23,884 nucleotides of DNA from a virus: IMG/VR virus record IMGVR_UViG_3300023478_000005, positions 1 to 23,884 of that record, one strand, 5' to 3'. The position numbers and the translations under genes are program-made. The number at the start of each line of letters is the position of its first letter. Position 1 is the stretch's first letter. The notes under the pieces are model-generated. The model searched no databases. It was not told the origin of the DNA and saw nothing but the letters and a program-made list of their open reading frames with translations. Shown piece after piece: positions 14,647 to 22,656 of the stretch.

Positions 14647-15882
14647 ATGCCAAATCTTCCTGAAACCGCAAACCAGTTTGATGCTGGTGTTTACCAACTT
14701 GAAACCAACGACCCGGTTGTCGGTGGTGCTGCTGGCACATCAAACAAACAGGCTATTGCTCTAGCCAATCGCACCGCGTTCTTAAAAGCGGCAATTGATG
14801 CTGTGATTGCGGGGGAAGGTGGCCTTCCAGATAATACTGATCCGACATTATTGTATGCAGCCATTCAATCTGCAATTCAATCTGCAATTGGTGCTGGGAC
14901 AATCACTACAGCTATCAATGCGCATATTGCTGCCAATGATCCGCATGCGCAATACACCACCAATGCCGAAGTATTGAAATTGATTGCAGCCAATGTACCA
15001 ATCCCACCCACTGCACCTGTGCAATCAGTGGCGGGCAAAAAAGGCGCGGTAGTCATAACAAAAGCGGATGTTGGTTTAGCTAACGTGTCGAATACGTCTG
15101 ACATGTCGAAGCCTATCAGCACCGCTCAAAATGCTAAGTTTAATGCGGAATATTTACGTACACAAATGCCCCAGGGCTTGCGTCGAAAATCAACCTACCT
15201 AGGCACCGATTATAATTTTTCATTGTGGAGAGATGGGCTTGAGGATGGGCATTATGATGTTTATCTATCAGTAGCGCAAAATGGTCTGCCTCGCGGATAT
15301 TGGTATATTGATGTGCAGCGGCATTATAACGACATACCTAGCAATAATTGGCGCACGATTCGGGCGATTGGATTTGGGGCTGGAAACAAAGCCAATGAGA
15401 TTTATCAGTCAACGTGTGCTCTCGGAACATGGACACCGTTTGAAAAGATTGCCAAGCATAGCGCGGGAGAAATCTTTGCTTTTGCCGGCGCGGCAATACC
15501 TTCGGGCAGTATTATTTGCAATGGCGCGGCAATCTCGCGGAGCACGTATGCAGCATTGTTTGCTGTGATTGGCACAACGTTCGGAGCTGGCAATAACACA
15601 ACAACATTTAATCTCCCTGATTTGCGCGGTGAATTTATTCGCGGCCTAGATGCCGGGCGTGGTATTGATGTAGGACGTGTTTTGGGTAGCTGGCAGCCAG
15701 ATGTGATTAAGTCACATACCCACACGGTGAACGGATTCGCGCTAACCATGCCAGGCAACCAAATTCCTTGGTATAACTGGGGTAATCGTGCAATGGCTAA
15801 TAATTCACCGACAACAACAGCGACCGGCGGCACAGAAACACGCCCGCGCAATGTCGCTATGAATTACTGCATTAAGTATTAG
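14647..15882 (+). CDS. Tail fibre protein with C-terminal collar domain
   Basis: The 411-residue protein begins with the fibre N-terminal module PETANQFDAGVYQLETNDPV and ANRTAFLKAAID, which attaches to the baseplate. A middle region includes a KADVGLANVSNTSD motif. The end (about residues 274-345) is a phage tail collar domain: FAFAGAAIPSGSIICNGAAI, then FNLPDLRGEFIRGLDAGRG. The last residues, NVAMNYCIKY, are the usual collar ending. It recognises the host surface. GGAG at 14635-14638 precedes the ATG. No diversity-generating repeat or invertase site is seen. Confidence 0.92.
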   Translation: MPNLPETANQFDAGVYQLETNDPVVGGAAGTSNKQAIALANRTAFLKAAIDAVIAGEGGLPDNTDPTLLYAAIQSAIQSAIGAGTITTAINAHIAANDPHAQYTTNAEVLKLIAANVPIPPTAPVQSVAGKKGAVVITKADVGLANVSNTSDMSKPISTAQNAKFNAEYLRTQMPQGLRRKSTYLGTDYNFSLWRDGLEDGHYDVYLSVAQNGLPRGYWYIDVQRHYNDIPSNNWRTIRAIGFGAGNKANEIYQSTCALGTWTPFEKIAKHSAGEIFAFAGAAIPSGSIICNGAAISRSTYAALFAVIGTTFGAGNNTTTFNLPDLRGEFIRGLDAGRGIDVGRVLGSWQPDVIKSHTHTVNGFALTMPGNQIPWYNWGNRAMANNSPTTTATGGTETRPRNVAMNYCIKY

Positions 15883-15891
15883 GAGAGAGAT

Positions 15892-16617
15892 ATGCCAACC
15901 ACAAACCCCAAGATGAATGCCACCAGCGTCACTCCCAAACCTGTGATGCTGTATCATTTTTCACCCACCACAGGCGAGCTGATCCACAACGCATTAAGCG
16001 ACACTGATCCGCTGGAAGGTCTGGCTTTGATACCGGCTTTTGCCACCGCCATCAAACCGCCCAAAATCATCAAAGGAAAAATTGCAGTCTTTGATATGGT
16101 GAAACAAGCATGGGTGAATCAATCCGATTATCGCGGCACAGTGTACGATACCCAAACCCAGGCTGAAGAGCTATGGCTAAAACTCGGCGCATTGCCAGCT
16201 GGCAAAACCAACCTTGCCCCTGCCGATGCACTGCATAGCTGGGATGCTACAACAGCCGCATGGATATTGGATATAGCCAAAGTGCAAGCCGATAAACTTG
16301 CACGGTTAGCGATAGATTACAGCACTGCTAGCGATGCAGGGGTGAGTTATAGCGGCACGATATTTCAATCAGATAGTAAATCTATAGCTACATTGAGCCA
16401 GGTGCTTACAGCTATCAGCAACGGCTGGGTATTGCCCACAAACTTTGCCTGGCTGGATACAGCTAACCAACCACAGCCAGCCAATGCGGCATATTTGCAG
16501 GGTTTATCGGTGGCATTTGCGAATCATAAATCTGCATTATTTGCGCGGTTACAGATAGCCAAAGCAGCGGTTGCAGCAGCTACTACGCAAGCTGCAATCA
16601 ATAAGGTGGTGCTGTGA
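15892..16617 (+). CDS. Tail fibre assembly-type protein with DUF4376-like C-terminus
   Basis: The 241-residue protein follows the fibre gene and has the layout of fibre assembly or attachment proteins. The N-terminal half includes VMLYHFSPTTGELI and the IAVFDMVKQAWVNQSDYRGT motif. The C-terminal half, from about residue 125, is a helical DUF4376-like region (DKLARLAIDYSTASDAGVSY, then ALFARLQIAKAAVAAATTQA). It may chaperone the fibre or form part of it. AGGAGAGAG at 15882-15890 lies just before the ATG. Confidence 0.85.
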   Translation: MPTTNPKMNATSVTPKPVMLYHFSPTTGELIHNALSDTDPLEGLALIPAFATAIKPPKIIKGKIAVFDMVKQAWVNQSDYRGTVYDTQTQAEELWLKLGALPAGKTNLAPADALHSWDATTAAWILDIAKVQADKLARLAIDYSTASDAGVSYSGTIFQSDSKSIATLSQVLTAISNGWVLPTNFAWLDTANQPQPANAAYLQGLSVAFANHKSALFARLQIAKAAVAAATTQAAINKVVL

Positions 16618-16952
16618 TGCGTAGCTTCGCTTTAATGCTGATCGCTGCTGCGCTTATAGCCTTGCTCTTTTTGCCCTTGCTGATCGGTCAAACGGTGCGT
16701 TTTTTCATCATGCGTGAGCCGCTGACTAAACTTTGGTGGGCGATTGCGATTGGTTTGGATCAGCTGGGTGGTTCGATATTATACGGTGAACCCGATTGGA
16801 CAATCTCTAGCCGTACATACTTGCTGCGAAGCAAGGGCAACAGATATGCGGCATGGTTTGAGCGGTTTATCAATGTTTTTTTCGGCGGCAATCATTGCCA
16901 AGAAAGCTATGAAAAAGAATTCGGCAACGAATTAAGTTTAAAGGAGAAATAA
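16617..16952 (+). CDS. Small single-helix membrane protein of a phage family without known function
   Basis: The 111-residue protein has an N-terminal membrane helix (FALMLIAAALIALLFLPLL), then a conserved soluble part with ALDQ-like IGLDQLGGSILYGEPDWTIS, a WFERFINVFFGG segment and the NHCQESYEKEFG motif. I have seen this overall pattern in hypothetical proteins of Mu- and P2-like phages, but no function is assigned. It lies between fibre assembly and sheath, where P2 carries the Z/fun moron, so a conversion or lysis role is possible. The start overlaps the previous stop (TGATG); GTG at 16614 is an alternative. Confidence 0.75.
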   Translation: MRSFALMLIAAALIALLFLPLLIGQTVRFFIMREPLTKLWWAIAIGLDQLGGSILYGEPDWTISSRTYLLRSKGNRYAAWFERFINVFFGGNHCQESYEKEFGNELSLKEK

Positions 16953-16953
16953 T

Positions 16954-18459
16954 ATGGGTTCAGAACGATATTTACACGGGATTGATTCACAAGATGTGAA
17001 TAATGGCACGCGTCCGATTCGCAATGTTAATATGGGCGTGATTGGCTTGGTATGCACAGCACCGAATACGGTCGCAGCGGCCATTGCTAAATTGGACGTG
17101 GGCGTGGTCGCTGACAACAATGCAATCACTGTCACAGCCAATGCTAGCGGTGTGCCTGGCAATAACTTAGCAGTCCTCTTTAAAGACCCTCGTACCAATA
17201 GTTCAGCTTTGGCGGTATCGATATCGAGCTCGGTGATTACGGTGAGTTTGGCAACTGATGCAGCGGGCATTATCACAAGTACAGCAACCCAAGTGATTGC
17301 TGCAATCGCAGCATCAGCGCAAGCATCACTGATGATTACAGCATCAAATACCTCTACATCTACGGGTGTGGGCGTGATGACTGCAACATCCAAAGCAGGC
17401 TATTTGGCGGGTGGTGTGGATGAAGCTTTCCCACTGAACAAACCAGTGCGTATTTCATCACGCAAACAAGCAGCTGGGCTGGACACAACAGGTGCGGGTG
17501 CAGGTACAGCCCCTGCGGCAGTCGATGATATCTTTGATCAAGGCTCTGCCGCGATTGTGATTGTGCGTGTGGCTGAAGGTGTTGATGTAGCAGCAACCAA
17601 GGCGAATATTATTGGTGGCGTGGATGTGAATGGTAAACGCACCGGTATTCAAGTACTGCTTGATGCCCAAGCGGTAACAGGTGCCAAACCCAAGGTTCTT
17701 TGTGCGCCAGGATTCACGCATGATTTAGCAGTCGCCACGGAACTCGATGCAGTTGCTCAACGCTTACTTGCTGTTGTGCCGATTGATGGCACCAATACCA
17801 ATAATAACGATGTGATTGCATACCGTGGAAAATTTGGTTCTAAGCGCATCTTTATTGTGGACCCTTGGTGCAAACGTTTCGACACGATTTCAAAATCAGA
17901 TGTCATTTCCCCATCCTCGGCTCGTGTTGCTGCCATGATCGCTGCACGTGGTTATTGGGAATCGCCATCCAACCGCATCATCAACGGTATTATTGGCACA
18001 GCTCGCCCTATTGATTACATCATGTCGGACTACAATTGCACTGCCAACTTTCTCAACGAAAATGAAGTGGCGACGATTATTCTTGATGATGGTTATCGTT
18101 TGTGGGGCTCACGCACTTGCTCCGATGACCCACGTTTTGCATTCATCACCACGGTGCGCACCGATGATGCGATTGCTGAAGCCATTGCGATGGCGCACAA
18201 ATGGGCTGTGGATCAGGGCATCACCAAAAACTTCATTGAAACAGTGCTTGATAGCATCAATGCTTATCTTGATCACGAAGTTGCATTGGGGCACTTGATT
18301 GGTGGTAAAGCTTGGATTGACCCCGATATCAACACACCTGAAAGCTTGGCAAATGGTCATATCTATTTTGACTATGACTTTACCGATGTGAAGACTGCTG
18401 AACACATCACGATGCGCAAGCATTTAACCAATGAATATCTGAAGAATCTATTTAAATAA
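16954..18459 (+). CDS. Tail sheath protein, P2 FI-like, with an inserted domain
   Basis: The 501-residue contractile sheath has the family start YLHGIDSQDVNNGTRPIRNV followed by MGVIGLVCTAPNT. The FPLNKPVRISSRKQAAGL region begins near residue 159, and PAAVDDIFDQGSAAIVIVRV follows. The C-terminal half is typical (DYNCTANFLNENEVATIILD, WGSRTCSDDP, then IYFDYDFTDVKTAEHITMR). It is about 100 residues longer than P2 FI, and the extra length is a Val, Ala, Ser and Thr-rich beta-like block at about residues 40-157. AAGGAG at 16941-16946 sets the start. Confidence 0.94.
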   Translation: MGSERYLHGIDSQDVNNGTRPIRNVNMGVIGLVCTAPNTVAAAIAKLDVGVVADNNAITVTANASGVPGNNLAVLFKDPRTNSSALAVSISSSVITVSLATDAAGIITSTATQVIAAIAASAQASLMITASNTSTSTGVGVMTATSKAGYLAGGVDEAFPLNKPVRISSRKQAAGLDTTGAGAGTAPAAVDDIFDQGSAAIVIVRVAEGVDVAATKANIIGGVDVNGKRTGIQVLLDAQAVTGAKPKVLCAPGFTHDLAVATELDAVAQRLLAVVPIDGTNTNNNDVIAYRGKFGSKRIFIVDPWCKRFDTISKSDVISPSSARVAAMIAARGYWESPSNRIINGIIGTARPIDYIMSDYNCTANFLNENEVATIILDDGYRLWGSRTCSDDPRFAFITTVRTDDAIAEAIAMAHKWAVDQGITKNFIETVLDSINAYLDHEVALGHLIGGKAWIDPDINTPESLANGHIYFDYDFTDVKTAEHITMRKHLTNEYLKNLFK

Positions 18460-18488
18460 CATAAAAAACTAATCCAAGGAGATGTTTT

Positions 18489-18992
18489 ATGATCCCAAAT
18501 GTTTTAAAGAATTTTAACCTGTTTGTGAACGGTAAAGGCAAGGCAGGTGTCGTCGATGAAGTGACCCTGCCAAAATTAACACTCAAAACCGATGAGCATC
18601 AAGCCGGTGGCATGGATGCCCCGATTGATATCCCGTTGGGGATGGAAAAGATAACCTCTGATTTCACCCTCAGCTCATACGATGTAGATACACTTGCTTT
18701 ATTCGGTATCGTCGATGGCGCATCCACACCCCTAACATTAAAAGGGGCGCTCTTAGGTGATGCTGGAAAAGTCATACCTGTGGAAATAAAGATGCGCGGA
18801 CTACTTACTGAGATGGACCCAGGCACTGCCAAGATGGGCGATAAAACCCAGATTAAATTTGCGGTCAGTTTGCGTTACTACAAGCTGGATGTGAATGGCA
18901 AGGTCATTTATGAAATTGATATCGAAAATATGAAACGCATTATCAATGGCGTGGATCAGTTAGCAGCCGAACGTTCGGCATTGGGGCTTTAA
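18489..18992 (+). CDS. Tail tube protein, P2 FII-like
   Basis: The 167-residue protein matches the major tail tube family: MIPNVLKNFNLFVNGKGKAG at the start, LPKLTLKTDEHQAGGMDAPI, and a late DPGTAKMGDKTQIKFAVSLR segment. Hexamers stack to form the inner tube within the sheath. AAGGAG at 18476-18481 is well spaced before the ATG. It is full length compared with P2 FII. Confidence 0.95.
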   Translation: MIPNVLKNFNLFVNGKGKAGVVDEVTLPKLTLKTDEHQAGGMDAPIDIPLGMEKITSDFTLSSYDVDTLALFGIVDGASTPLTLKGALLGDAGKVIPVEIKMRGLLTEMDPGTAKMGDKTQIKFAVSLRYYKLDVNGKVIYEIDIENMKRIINGVDQLAAERSALGL

Positions 18993-18994
18993 TC

Positions 18995-19144
18995 ATGAAT
19001 AAATATAAAGTGATCAAACCATTTGAAGCACACAAAAAAGATGACACGGTTGAGCTCAATGCTCGCCAAGCCATGCATCTTGAACTTGCTGGATTTATCA
19101 AGCTTGTCAAAAAGACTAAAGCGAAAGGTGGTGGTGCGGCATGA
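18995..19144 (+). CDS. Small 49-residue protein between tube and gpE
   Basis: The frame starts two bases after the tube stop and its stop overlaps the gpE ATG (ATGA), so it fills the gap precisely. The protein reads MNKYKVIKPFEAHKKDDTVE, then LNARQAMHLELAGFIKLVKK and a basic Gly-rich tail. Its pattern resembles the N-terminal module of the gp35-like protein in this same window (a strand, a D-D/G-D-T turn, then an A-hydrophobic-L-x-x-A-G-hydrophobic-I helix). Function is unknown; a structural or chaperone role in tail assembly fits the place. Confidence 0.68.
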   Translation: MNKYKVIKPFEAHKKDDTVELNARQAMHLELAGFIKLVKKTKAKGGGAA

Positions 19145-19380
19145 GCAAAGAAATAAAACTAGAATACCCCATCATCGTAAATGGTGAAAAAATCACGCGC
19201 TTAAAGCTGCGTAGAGTCACGGTGCGTGATATTGAAATTATGAATATGGAGAAGTCTGAAATGGCTAAGTCTATCCGTATTCTTGCCATGATTTCAGACA
19301 ACGATGAAGATGATATTCGTAATTTGGATGTGTCTGATTTCAATAAAGCCAGTGAGGTGGTTGTTGATTTTTTAGAGTGA
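19141..19380 (+). CDS. E: Tail assembly chaperone, P2 gpE-like
   Basis: The 79-residue protein matches the P2 gpE type: IKLEYPIIVNGEKITRLKLR, then RRVTVRDIEIMNMEK and a C-terminal acidic stretch ending VVVDFLE. It is thought to bind the tape measure during tube polymerisation. A slippery heptamer near its 3' end lets part of the ribosomes make the longer E+E' protein. It lies directly upstream of the tape measure region, as in P2. Confidence 0.9.
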   Translation: MSKEIKLEYPIIVNGEKITRLKLRRVTVRDIEIMNMEKSEMAKSIRILAMISDNDEDDIRNLDVSDFNKASEVVVDFLE

Positions 19381-19526
19381 CAGTGAGTACGCTACAGCAA
19401 CTGATAGCCATGCTCGCTGTAGCGTATCACTGGCAACCCTCTGAAATAAAAAAGCTAGGATTTAAGGAGGCGATGGATTATTTCAATATAGCAATAGATA
19501 TGAAATTGCTGAAAAGAAGTAGCTAA
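19141..19526 (+). CDS. Frameshifted tail assembly chaperone E+E' (-1 shift at 19368-19374)
   Basis: After the heptamer T TTT TTA in the zero frame, a -1 shift continues from AGA at 19374 for 50 more codons to TAA at 19524-19526, giving about 128 residues. The added part reads RVTVSTLQQLIAMLAVAYHW, then QPSEIKKLGFKEAMDYFNIA. Its W-x-P ... E-hydrophobic pattern is like P2 E'. A strong stem-loop starts eight bases downstream of the heptamer. In P2 the equivalent shift uses a similar T-run heptamer. The two proteins are expected to be needed in a fixed ratio. Confidence 0.88.
19368..19374 (+). promoter_or_regulatory. -1 frameshift slippery heptamer
   Basis: T TTT TTA read in the gpE frame (GAT TTT TTA GAG TGA) is a canonical X-XXY-YYZ slippery site. 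It lies two codons before the zero-frame stop. Confidence 0.9.
19383..19430 (+). promoter_or_regulatory. Frameshift-stimulating stem-loop
   Basis: TACGCTACAGC (19388-19398) pairs perfectly with GCTGTAGCGTA (19416-19426) over a 17-base loop. GTGA (19383-19386) and TCAC (19427-19430) extend the stem past one bulged G (19387), for about 15 base pairs. The eight-base spacer from the heptamer fits -1 frameshifting. Confidence 0.82.
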
Positions 19527-19726
19527 ATATCCCGATGTTGCAATTCAATGCTTATGCCATAAATCCACATGCCTAAAGCAAAAGCCACAGGCCCAACGGC
19601 AATCAGTGAAATGCAGACTGCCGTCATCGGGTCAATAGGCCACAGTGTATATGCGGAAAGAGCTATCACAGGGATAGCAAATGACCAAGCAGGTCTATAA
19701 AAGCGAAAGAGTTTATGCAGTCTCAT
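19523..19726 (-). CDS. Reverse-strand small membrane protein, candidate moron
   Basis: From the ATG complement at 19726 the frame gives 67 residues: a basic start (MRLHKLFRFYRPAW), then two hydrophobic helices (SFAIPVIALSAYTLW and MTAVCISLIAVGPVAFALGM) and a polar end (IELQHRDI). It occupies exactly the gap between E' and the tape measure, and its stop overlaps the E' stop tail to tail. A GTG at 19750 would add eight residues. No clear ribosome site is seen for either start, which weakens the call. A membrane protein in a late operon on the opposite strand could act in superinfection exclusion; this is speculation. Confidence 0.52.
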   Translation of the reverse strand: MRLHKLFRFYRPAWSFAIPVIALSAYTLWPIDPMTAVCISLIAVGPVAFALGMWIYGISIELQHRDI

Positions 19727-19740
19727 GGAGGATATTTTAA

Positions 19741-22035
19741 ATGAACCCACTTGATTTGTCCATTATCATTGCTGCTGTTGATAAATTTACAGCGCCTGTT
19801 AAAAAGATTAACGGTGTTAGTGAAAAAATGACCAAATCCATGATTGCAGGTCAAAAATCAATCAGCTCACTATCCAAACAGAAGGTGACAATTGCCAATT
19901 TCAAGCGGCTTGGTAAAACGCTGAGTAAAACTGCCAGTGATATACAAAAAGCAGCACTTAAAACAGCCGCTATTGGTCGTGAGATTGCAGCAACTGAAAA
20001 ACCAACCAAAGCGATGGTGCGAGATTTTGAGCGTGCAAAAATTAAAAGCCAACATCTCAAAGATGCTCATCGTAAACAAAAGAATGAACTTAATACATTA
20101 CGCAAAGAATTACGTGACGCGGGTGTTGATACACGCAAGCTTAGTGATGAAGAAACGCGATTAAGTAAAAAAATGACCGAAGCGACCCATAAGATGCAAG
20201 TCATGTGTGCAGCTCAGGCGAAAATGAGCCACGCACAAGCTCGCTATGACAAGTCTATACAGAAGGCAGCGAATGTATCCTTGATTGCTGGCGGCATCTC
20301 TAATGTTGGTCGTAAGCTCACATCTGCATTGACTGCGCCCATTGCCTCAGCGGTTTCATTTGAATCAACAATGGCAGATGTGAAAAAAGTTATTAACTTT
20401 GAATCTCCAAAGCAATTCAAGCAAATGCGAAAAGATATATTAGCGATGTCATCGGTTATTCCTTTATCAGCCCAAGGCATTGGAGATATTGTTGCAGCCG
20501 CTGGTCAGGCTAATATTCCGCGTGAGCAACTGCTTGGCTTTGCTGAGGCTGCTGCGAAAATGGGTGTGGCTTTTGATTTGAGTGGTGCACAAGCTGGAAG
20601 TATTATGGCTGGCTGGCGTTCAAGCATGAATCTCACGCAGCAGCAAACCAATGACCTTGCCGATGCTGTCAATTACCTATCCAACAACATGAATGCCCAA
20701 GCAGGCGATTTGGCTGATGTCATTTCACGGCAAGGCGCAGTCGCCAAAGCTGCAGGCTTGACAAAGGAAGAGACAGCCAGCCTTGGCGCGGTGTTGCTAT
20801 CTTCAGGTGCGCCTTCCGAAATTGCAGCAACAGGCATGAAAAACCTCATGCTTACACTTGCAGCGGGAACATCTGCAACAAAGGCTCAAAGCGATGCTTT
20901 GGGCAGCTTGGGTCTGGATGCGGTCGATATGGCACAACGTATGCAGGTCGATGCCAAGGGCGCGATCATGGAAGTGTTCACTGCTATGTCACAATTGGAT
21001 AAGGCCGAGCAGCCAGCTATTCTAAAGAAATTATTTGGACTGGAAACAGTCGGAGCAATTGCTCCTATTCTCTCGAACCTGAAGGCAGTGCAACGCGCTT
21101 TTGACCTGACAAGTGATAAGGCAAACTTTGCAGGATCTGCGCAGCAGGAATTTGAAGTGCGCAGCAAGACAACTGAAAATGCCATAATCTTATTTAATAA
21201 TAGGTTAGAAAAAATGCGCATTAATTTTGGCGATAAGTTACTGCCTGTTTTGAACAGGCTGTTAGATGTATTTGCCCCGATTCTTGATAGTATTGCAGCA
21301 CTGGCAGATCGATTTCCAAAAATAACAACGGCGATTCTGATTGCTGTGGGTGTCATAGGGGGTATCGCTTTAGTGGTTGCTCCCGTGATAACCGCCTTTG
21401 CGGCTTTATCGGTGGCACTAGCATGGTCTGCTAAAATGGCACAGAAAAACGCCTTAGCACAGACATTGTCTGGCACATCAGGCGGGGGCTTTTTTGGTGG
21501 CAAAGGGATAGGGAACAAATTGAAAGGTGCGGGTCGCTTCTTGAAGGGTAAAGGCGGATTGATTGGGGCTGGCTTAGGTGTGTTAAGTATTGGTTCCACA
21601 CTGATGAGCGACAGTAAAAATAAAGGTACTGAAATAACCAAAGATGTTGGCGGTATTGCAGGGGCTCTTGCTGGTGGTGCTATGGGAGCTGCATTGGGCA
21701 GTGTTGTTCCTGTCATAGGGACAGGGATTGGCGGTATTTTAGGCTCAATTATTGGTGGCCTTGGTGGTGATATGGCTGGCGGCGCATTGGCGGGCCTGTT
21801 TTCATCCGATGCAGCAGTTGTGGATAACCCACTCGCAGCAACATTGGCGGGTACGCAGGCTGTGGCATCCAATCATATAAATAAAACAGAAGTGCGTAAT
21901 CACTATCAAATTACCATCCATGCACAACCTGGTCAGGATGGTGCGAAAAATGCCGAAGATATGATGCGTGAAATCGAGCGTATTGAAGCATCAAAGAGTC
22001 GTTCAGCGATGCATGACAGGAGTTCTGATCTATGA
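19741..22035 (+). CDS. Tail tape measure protein, P2 gpT-like
   Basis: The 764-residue protein sets tail length. Residues 1-180 are a basic, coiled-coil-like region (repeated Lys-rich helices, such as FERAKIKSQHLKDAHRKQKN). The core (about 190-470) contains the TP901-type tape measure pattern: ESTMADVKKVINFESPKQFK, then QGIGDIVAAAGQANIPREQL. A hydrophobic segment follows at about 525-555 (AILIAVGVIGGIALVVAPVI), then a Gly-rich region with small-residue helices (GALAGGAMGAALGSVVPVIG). The hydrophobic part may enter the host membrane during DNA ejection. GGAGG at 19727-19731 precedes the ATG by nine bases. Confidence 0.95.
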   Translation: MNPLDLSIIIAAVDKFTAPVKKINGVSEKMTKSMIAGQKSISSLSKQKVTIANFKRLGKTLSKTASDIQKAALKTAAIGREIAATEKPTKAMVRDFERAKIKSQHLKDAHRKQKNELNTLRKELRDAGVDTRKLSDEETRLSKKMTEATHKMQVMCAAQAKMSHAQARYDKSIQKAANVSLIAGGISNVGRKLTSALTAPIASAVSFESTMADVKKVINFESPKQFKQMRKDILAMSSVIPLSAQGIGDIVAAAGQANIPREQLLGFAEAAAKMGVAFDLSGAQAGSIMAGWRSSMNLTQQQTNDLADAVNYLSNNMNAQAGDLADVISRQGAVAKAAGLTKEETASLGAVLLSSGAPSEIAATGMKNLMLTLAAGTSATKAQSDALGSLGLDAVDMAQRMQVDAKGAIMEVFTAMSQLDKAEQPAILKKLFGLETVGAIAPILSNLKAVQRAFDLTSDKANFAGSAQQEFEVRSKTTENAIILFNNRLEKMRINFGDKLLPVLNRLLDVFAPILDSIAALADRFPKITTAILIAVGVIGGIALVVAPVITAFAALSVALAWSAKMAQKNALAQTLSGTSGGGFFGGKGIGNKLKGAGRFLKGKGGLIGAGLGVLSIGSTLMSDSKNKGTEITKDVGGIAGALAGGAMGAALGSVVPVIGTGIGGILGSIIGGLGGDMAGGALAGLFSSDAAVVDNPLAATLAGTQAVASNHINKTEVRNHYQITIHAQPGQDGAKNAEDMMREIERIEASKSRSAMHDRSSDL

Positions 22036-22448
22036 TGCCCTTATTGCAGATTGGTAACTTTGCGACTGGCGGTTTTCAATTCTCGATGGATACAGCTGCT
22101 TATGAAGAATTTGTTCGAAGAACAGAGTATAGATGGGCTTCTGTACCGCGCTTTGGCAAAGCTCCTGCTCAACAATTTGTCGGGCTTGGTGAAGATATAA
22201 TCGAACTAAAAGGCACGGTGTATCCGCATTGGCGCGGTGGGCTATACCAAATCGATGATATGCGGGTTTTGGCTGCAAAAGGAAAGCCCCAAAAGATGGT
22301 GGCAATGCCACTTATCAATACCGGCGTGGACATAGGTTATTGGGTCATCAAAAGTGTTGAGGAAATTCAATCCAGTATTCGCAATGGTGGCATACCTGGC
22401 CGCCAACGCTTTACCATGAAATTATCTGCATATGGCGGTAAGCTATAA
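22032..22448 (+). CDS. Tail protein, P2 gpU-like
   Basis: The 138-residue protein matches P2 gpU: LLQIGNFATGGFQFSMDTAA at the start, the EYRWASVPRFGKAPAQQFVG motif, and YPHWRGGLYQIDDMRVLAA, ending in FTMKLSAYG. It belongs to the tail completion and baseplate hub group. The start overlaps the tape measure stop by four bases; two ATGs lie in tandem. Confidence 0.94.
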   Translation: MMPLLQIGNFATGGFQFSMDTAAYEEFVRRTEYRWASVPRFGKAPAQQFVGLGEDIIELKGTVYPHWRGGLYQIDDMRVLAAKGKPQKMVAMPLINTGVDIGYWVIKSVEEIQSSIRNGGIPGRQRFTMKLSAYGGKL

Positions 22449-22654
22449 TGGCAACTTACCGAACAAAAGACGGTGATATGCTCGATGATATTTGCTTTAA
22501 ATATTATGGCACATCGACTGGCACCGTTGAGATGGTATTAAATGCCAATCAGGGCTTGGCTGATAAGGGGCTGGTGTTTGTTTCAGGTATTGAAATCGTA
22601 TTACCTGATCTGAAACCAGAACCTCGATCTGCAGCCGTTCGGCTTTGGGATTAG
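22448..22654 (+). CDS. Tail protein X, P2 gpX-like, LysM-type
   Basis: The 68-residue protein matches P2 gpX, a small LysM-like protein: YRTKDGDMLDDICFKYYGTS, then VEMVLNANQGLADKG and a closing VSGIEIVLPDL. It likely binds peptidoglycan or connects the spike hub to the tube. It overlaps gpU by one base and is followed directly by gpD. Confidence 0.93.
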   Translation: MATYRTKDGDMLDDICFKYYGTSTGTVEMVLNANQGLADKGLVFVSGIEIVLPDLKPEPRSAAVRLWD

Positions 22655-22656
22655 CT

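Noticed and set aside
15405-15851. Reverse-strand 148-residue frame over the tail fibre collar domain
   Set aside because: It is an antisense shadow; the collar domain on the plus strand is clearly real.
14647-15882. Possible phase-variable or diversity-generating tail fibre
   Set aside because: No inverted crossover sites, duplicated 3' ends, reverse transcriptase or template repeat are visible in the window.
20886-21872. Long reverse-strand open frame (328 residues) opposite the tape measure
   Set aside because: It is very rich in Pro, Ala and Ser in the pattern of an antisense shadow of Gly- and Ala-rich coding sequence, and the tape measure frame is certain.
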